This document shows, piece after piece, positions 60,420 to 64,000 of a DNA stretch of 64,000 nt. Each line of letters starts with the position of its first letter. The first letter of the stretch is position 1. This DNA is from Oscillospiraceae bacterium (GTDB lineage Bacteria > Bacillota > Clostridia > Oscillospirales > Oscillospiraceae). The position numbers and the translations under genes are program-made. The stretch spans positions 1-64,000 of the forward strand of contig CADBCV010000013.1 of assembly GCA_902793285.1 (NCBI GenBank). The letters are read 5' to 3'. A model generated the notes under the pieces. It was not told the origin of the DNA, searched no databases, and saw only the letters and a program-made list of their open reading frames with translations.

Positions 60420-62174
60420 ATGAAAAAACCGACAAAATCCCTGGCCTTGCGCATCGGCACGCTCTGTATGCTCGCGATCTTCTGCAGCATCGCCATCATC
60501 GGCGGCATCAGCATCTCCGCCATCAAGCGCGAGGGAGACCTGGACTCCTCCCGCCATATGAATCTCGTCTGCGATGACAAGAGCAAGAGTCTCAATGAAT
60601 TTCTCATGAGTGTCGAGCAGTCCGTCGGCGTGGTCGCGCACTTCGCGGCGGAGGATATCAGCAGCGTCGCGCTTGTCAAGGGCGGCGTCATCGGCACGGA
60701 CGGCTTCGGCAGCTATGATCCCGAGGGGAAGATCGACACTGCGCAGAGGCGCGCCCTCGTCGATTATCTCGAGGACCATGTCGGGCGTGTGTTCGCGGTC
60801 CTGCAAAGCTCGGCAAACTACACCCACGGCGCCTATTCCTTCTACTACCGCCTGAGTACCGAGCTCTCTCCGGAGCCGCTCGGCGTCTGGTACGGGAAGG
60901 TGAACAACGAGAGCAATTACACCATGCTCTCCCTCACCGATCTTGAGGAATACGCACCCGACTACTATGCCCGCGTCGGCTGGTATTATGAGCCCCTCAC
61001 GAATGGGGAGCACACCTGGCTGAGCCCCTATTATAACGAAAACCTGGAGGAGAACGTCCTGTCCTACATTGTCCCGGTCTACAAGGCCGGCACCTTCATC
61101 GGGCTTGTCGGCATGGACATCCGCTACGATACCCTTGTGGACCGCATCCGGGATGTCCAGGTCTTTGAAACCGGCTATGCCTATATCACCCGGCCCGACG
61201 GGGAGATTATCTATCACCCCACCATCGACGCCGGCGAAATGCAGGACAGCTTCAACCCGGAGCTCACGCCCGTCGCCCGCTACATCTCCGGCACGGACAG
61301 CACCGGCGAGCATACCATCGCCTACACCTATAACGGCGCGGAGAAGGAGATGGCCTTCTCCACCCTCGCAAACGGCATGAAGCTCATCGTCGTGGCCCCC
61401 TCGCGGGAGATCAACGCCGGCTGGCACCGTCTCGTCAACCGCATCGTCATCGCGGGCCTCGCCCTGCTCATGATCTTCGGCCTCCTTGTCCGCTACACCG
61501 TCCGGCGCATCACGGGGCCCCTCAAGCGCCTCACGCTCGCCTCCCGCCACCTTGCCGAGGGCCACTACGATGTCGAGCTCGATTACAACAGCGAGGATGA
61601 GGTTGGCGTGCTGACGGACGCTTTCCGCACGCTCACTGCCCACCTGCAGATCTACATCAACGATCTCAACAGCCGCGCCTACCGCGACGCGCTGACCGGG
61701 GTGCGCAACAAGGGCGCTTTTGACATCGCCATGCAGAAGCTCGACGATCAGATCCGGACCCAGACCCCGGATCAGCCGCGCCCCGACTTTGCCATCGCCA
61801 TGTTCGACTGCGACCTGCTCAAGCAGATCAACGACGATCACGGCCACGACAAGGGCGACCTCTACCTCCAGAACGCGAGCAGGCTCGTCTGCCGCATCTT
61901 CACGCACAGCCCCGTCTTCCGCATCGGCGGGGACGAGTTCGCGGTCGTCCTGGAAAATGAGGACTTCATCCGCCGTGAGGAGCTTTTTACCGTCATTGAC
62001 CACGCCTGCGAAAACATCAACGCTACCGCCGCCGATCCCTGGGATATGGTTCACATCTCGGGCGGCATGGCGGTCTACGATCCCGCCGAGGATGAAAACG
62101 CGGAGAGCGTCCTCACCCGCGCAGACGCTCTGATGTACGAGGATAAGAAACGGCGCAAGCTCGATGTGCGCTGA
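60420..62174 (+). CDS. Membrane diguanylate cyclase with dCache sensor
   Basis: A 584-residue receptor: transmembrane helix 1 (about 9-30), extracellular double Cache domain (about 35-340; GVWYGKVNNESNYTMLSLTD, YIVPVYKAGTFIGLVGMDIR), helix 2 (about 343-365), HAMP (365-420), GGDEF domain (about 420-584). The active loop is intact, FRIGGDEFAVVLENE at about residue 499, after DALTGVRNKGAFD. It should make cyclic-di-GMP in response to an outside ligand. No inhibitory RxxD site is obvious just before GGDEF. Cotranscribed with the binding protein upstream. Confidence 0.92.
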   Translation: MKKPTKSLALRIGTLCMLAIFCSIAIIGGISISAIKREGDLDSSRHMNLVCDDKSKSLNEFLMSVEQSVGVVAHFAAEDISSVALVKGGVIGTDGFGSYDPEGKIDTAQRRALVDYLEDHVGRVFAVLQSSANYTHGAYSFYYRLSTELSPEPLGVWYGKVNNESNYTMLSLTDLEEYAPDYYARVGWYYEPLTNGEHTWLSPYYNENLEENVLSYIVPVYKAGTFIGLVGMDIRYDTLVDRIRDVQVFETGYAYITRPDGEIIYHPTIDAGEMQDSFNPELTPVARYISGTDSTGEHTIAYTYNGAEKEMAFSTLANGMKLIVVAPSREINAGWHRLVNRIVIAGLALLMIFGLLVRYTVRRITGPLKRLTLASRHLAEGHYDVELDYNSEDEVGVLTDAFRTLTAHLQIYINDLNSRAYRDALTGVRNKGAFDIAMQKLDDQIRTQTPDQPRPDFAIAMFDCDLLKQINDDHGHDKGDLYLQNASRLVCRIFTHSPVFRIGGDEFAVVLENEDFIRREELFTVIDHACENINATAADPWDMVHISGGMAVYDPAEDENAESVLTRADALMYEDKKRRKLDVR

Positions 62175-62182
62175 GCAGATCA

Positions 62183-62226
62183 CGGCGGCCCCGCAGCGTC
62201 CCTGCGGGGCCGTCTTATTATTTTTC
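62183..62226 (+). terminator. Terminator of the GGDEF operon
   Basis: GGCCCCGCAG and CTGCGGGGCC stem (loop CGTCC), followed by a T-rich stretch TCTTATTATTTTT. Confidence 0.75.
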
Positions 62227-62312
62227 GCATAATATTAACAGTTTCTTGATAAAAAAACCGGCGGGCGGGTGTATGCTCCCGGCATGAAGCACGGGAGAGA
62301 AAGGGATGAATC

Positions 62313-62990
62313 ATGGATTTTCAATACCGGCACGAGTGGAAGCATGAGATAAGCTATGCCGACATGCTGGCCCTGCGCCAGCGTCTCAGCGCGGTGATGG
62401 CGCGCGATCCGCACGCTGTGGGCGGGAGCTATCAGATCCGCAGCCTCTACTTCGATAACCTCGCGGACAAGGCCCTGCGCGAGAAGATCGACGGCGTCAA
62501 CATGCGCGAGAAGTTTCGCATACGCCTGTATAATCGGGACAGCTCCGTCATCCACCTCGAGAAGAAGGCCAAGCGCGGCGGTCTCGGCACCAAGTTCTCG
62601 GCCTCCCTCACGGCGGAGGAGGCGCAGAAGATCGTGGACGGCGACACCGCCTGGATGATGGAGAGCGGCCGGGATCTCGTCCAAGAGCTCTGCTGCAAGA
62701 TGCGCTACCAGGGTCTGAGACCCAAAACCATCGTCGATTACACGCGCGAGCCCTTTATCTACCGCCCCGGGAACGTGCGCGTCACACTCGACTACAACAT
62801 CCGCACGGGGCTTTCCTGCCGGGATTTTCTGAATCCCGACTGCGTCACCGTCCCTGCGGGCGACGCCCCCATCCTCCTCGAGGTGAAGTGGGACGCCTTC
62901 CTGCCCGACATCATCCGCGACGCCGTGCAGACCCCCGGCCGCCGCGTGGAGGCTTTTTCCAAGTACGCCCAGTGCCGCGTCTACGATTGA
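62313..62990 (+). CDS. VTC-domain polyphosphate polymerase-like protein
   Basis: A 225-residue VTC domain. Basic tunnel residues are visible: YRHEWKHEISYADM, IRSLYFDNLADKALREKI, KFRIRLYN, IHLEKKAKRGGLGTKFSASL, and VRVTLDYNIRTGLS with LLEVKWD. VTC domains make or bind polyphosphate. In bacteria this gene usually stands with DUF4956 and CotH/carbohydrate-binding genes, as here. ATG 62313 has weak AGGGATG upstream. Confidence 0.88.
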   Translation: MDFQYRHEWKHEISYADMLALRQRLSAVMARDPHAVGGSYQIRSLYFDNLADKALREKIDGVNMREKFRIRLYNRDSSVIHLEKKAKRGGLGTKFSASLTAEEAQKIVDGDTAWMMESGRDLVQELCCKMRYQGLRPKTIVDYTREPFIYRPGNVRVTLDYNIRTGLSCRDFLNPDCVTVPAGDAPILLEVKWDAFLPDIIRDAVQTPGRRVEAFSKYAQCRVYD

Positions 62991-63023
62991 GCGGCACTTA
63001 AATAACAGAAGGAGTTAAACCAT

Positions 63024-63695
63024 ATGAGCTTTCAGGACATTTTCAAATCCAGCTTTCTCGAGAACGTCAACAGCGTGAGCGTGCTGGACATGGCGCTTGC
63101 GATGGTGCTGGCCTTCGGGCTCGGCCTTTTCATCTTCTTTATTTATAAGAAGACCTACGCCGGCGTCATGTACTCCTCGACCTTTGGCGTCACGCTCATC
63201 GCCCTCACCATGATCACGACGCTCGTGATCCTCGCCGTCACATCGAACATCGTGCTGTCCCTCGGCATGGTGGGCGCTCTGTCCATCGTCCGCTTCCGCA
63301 CCGCCATCAAGGAGCCTTTGGACATTGCCTTCCTCTTCTGGGCCATCGCGGCGGGCATCGTGCTCGCGGCGGGGCTCATCCCGCTGGCTGTGTTCGGCAG
63401 CGTCATCATCGGCATCATCCTGCTGGTTTTCGCAAACCTCAAGGATAGCTCCCGCCCCTTCATCGTCGTCATCAACTGCGACGGGCAGAACAGCGAGAAG
63501 GCCGCCATGCGCGTCCTGCGCGAATACGCCGGGCGCTGCTCGGTCAAGAGCAAGACCGCCCGCGAGAACGCGGTCGAGCTCACGGTGGAGATCCGTCTGC
63601 GCGGCGGCAACACCGATTTCATCAACGAGATCGCAAAGCTCAGCGGCGTCTCCAGCGCGGTTCTCGTCAGCTACAACGGCGACTACATGGGCTAA
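63024..63695 (+). CDS. DUF4956 membrane protein
   Basis: A 223-residue protein with three or four transmembrane helices (about 20-40, 50-72, 100-140) and a C-terminal cytoplasmic alpha/beta domain (FIVVINCDGQNSEKAAMRVL). The loop MVGALSIVRFRTAIKEPLDI is the family hallmark. It regularly accompanies VTC polymerases. ATG 63024 follows AAGGAG, 33 nt after the VTC gene. Confidence 0.9.
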   Translation: MSFQDIFKSSFLENVNSVSVLDMALAMVLAFGLGLFIFFIYKKTYAGVMYSSTFGVTLIALTMITTLVILAVTSNIVLSLGMVGALSIVRFRTAIKEPLDIAFLFWAIAAGIVLAAGLIPLAVFGSVIIGIILLVFANLKDSSRPFIVVINCDGQNSEKAAMRVLREYAGRCSVKSKTARENAVELTVEIRLRGGNTDFINEIAKLSGVSSAVLVSYNGDYMG

Positions 63696-63707
63696 GGGGG
63701 CGCGGCG

Positions 63708-64000
63708 GTGTCAACGCACAAGTACATTGATCTCATCTGCGTTGCCGTCCTCGTCTGCACGCTCCTTGTCACGGTCCTGTTCATAAACGGCGAGCGCCTC
63801 GGCATCCAGGCCGTCGTGGACGGGGACTCGATAGAGAGCAGCGATTCCGCCTTCTTCACCCGCAACGACCGAAACGGCAACTGGGACCCCGCCGGCGCGA
63901 CGGAGATCACCCTTCTCGGCGACCACGCCCGCATCAGCGGCGGCGGGGCCTACGCCTATGACAACAAGGTGGTCCTCGCCCAGGCCGGGCGCTATCGCGT
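63708..64000 (+). CDS. Secreted carbohydrate-binding-domain protein, 3' end outside window
   Basis: GTG 63708 behind GGGGG starts a frame open to the window edge (97 codons visible). A signal-anchor helix (YIDLICVAVLVCTLLVTVLF) is followed by ATEITLLGDHARISGGGAYA, the beginning of a DUF4353-type carbohydrate-binding beta-helix domain. It completes the usual VTC - DUF4956 - cell-surface protein trio. It starts 12 nt after DUF4956. Confidence 0.75.
   Translation, partial: MSTHKYIDLICVAVLVCTLLVTVLFINGERLGIQAVVDGDSIESSDSAFFTRNDRNGNWDPAGATEITLLGDHARISGGGAYAYDNKVVLAQAGRYR

Overview
The window is a piece of a Gram-positive, anaerobic Clostridia-type chromosome, most likely Oscillospirales. Supporting signs are the strong AGGAGG-type ribosome sites, TTGACA/TATAAT promoters, Spo0A-type and DUF4179/ECF sigma genes, rubrerythrin, and a GC-rich core. 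No database search was possible; family names come from motif recognition.

Region 1 (1 to about 25,140) is an AT-richer integrated mobile element in decay. It holds two SLOG proteins, a relaxase, XRE regulators, an excisionase and a tyrosine integrase. The integrase lies next to the 3' end of a tRNA-Thr gene, the probable attachment site. Between these are defence-type genes: a TIR protein, a Schlafen/AlbA-type protein, an AAA/DUF4143 ATPase and a 574-residue orphan. Many others are broken: an AlbA stub, a frameshifted NucS-like nuclease, a KAP NTPase without its N-terminus and with an in-frame stop, a recombinase tail, a methyltransferase stub next to IS21-like repeats, and a frameshifted Spo0A_C gene. 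Two ECF sigma modules with membrane-anchored DUF4179-type partners lie at 14.0-18.7 kb. Two non-coding regions stand out: a folded leader with a terminator before the second SLOG gene, and a stretch of about 560 nt full of hairpins just before the excisionase.

Region 2 (25.1-37.1 kb) has the tRNA-Thr, a 5'-truncated tRNA-Asp relic, four tandem paralogous secreted leucine-rich-repeat proteins, nadE, a GMP synthase lacking its glutaminase half, a third ECF sigma/DUF4179 pair, an acidic gene fragment, and a 157-bp MITE with an 8-bp target duplication.

Region 3 (37.2-51.4 kb, minus strand) has an Fe3+-type ABC transporter (binding protein, fused permease, ATPase) and a nine-gene aromatic amino acid operon: aroF, tyrA, aroB, aroA, aroC, pheA, aroE-aroK fusion, aroQ, aminotransferase. 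Most junctions overlap as ATGA. The operon is preceded by a complete transcription attenuator with an 18-residue Tyr/Phe-rich leader peptide.

Region 4 (51.5-64 kb) is housekeeping and envelope: a sortase-like lipoprotein, a YfcE-type phosphoesterase, a PLP aminotransferase, a PHP phosphatase, a thioredoxin-fold protein, rubrerythrin, MgtE, a DUF6465 protein with a histone-like tail, a peptide-type binding lipoprotein paired with a Cache-GGDEF protein, and the start of a VTC/DUF4956/carbohydrate-binding module cut by the window end. Palindromic GTAGGGGCGG-type repeats are scattered between genes at 28.6, 37.06, 41.9, 52.6 and 52.8 kb.
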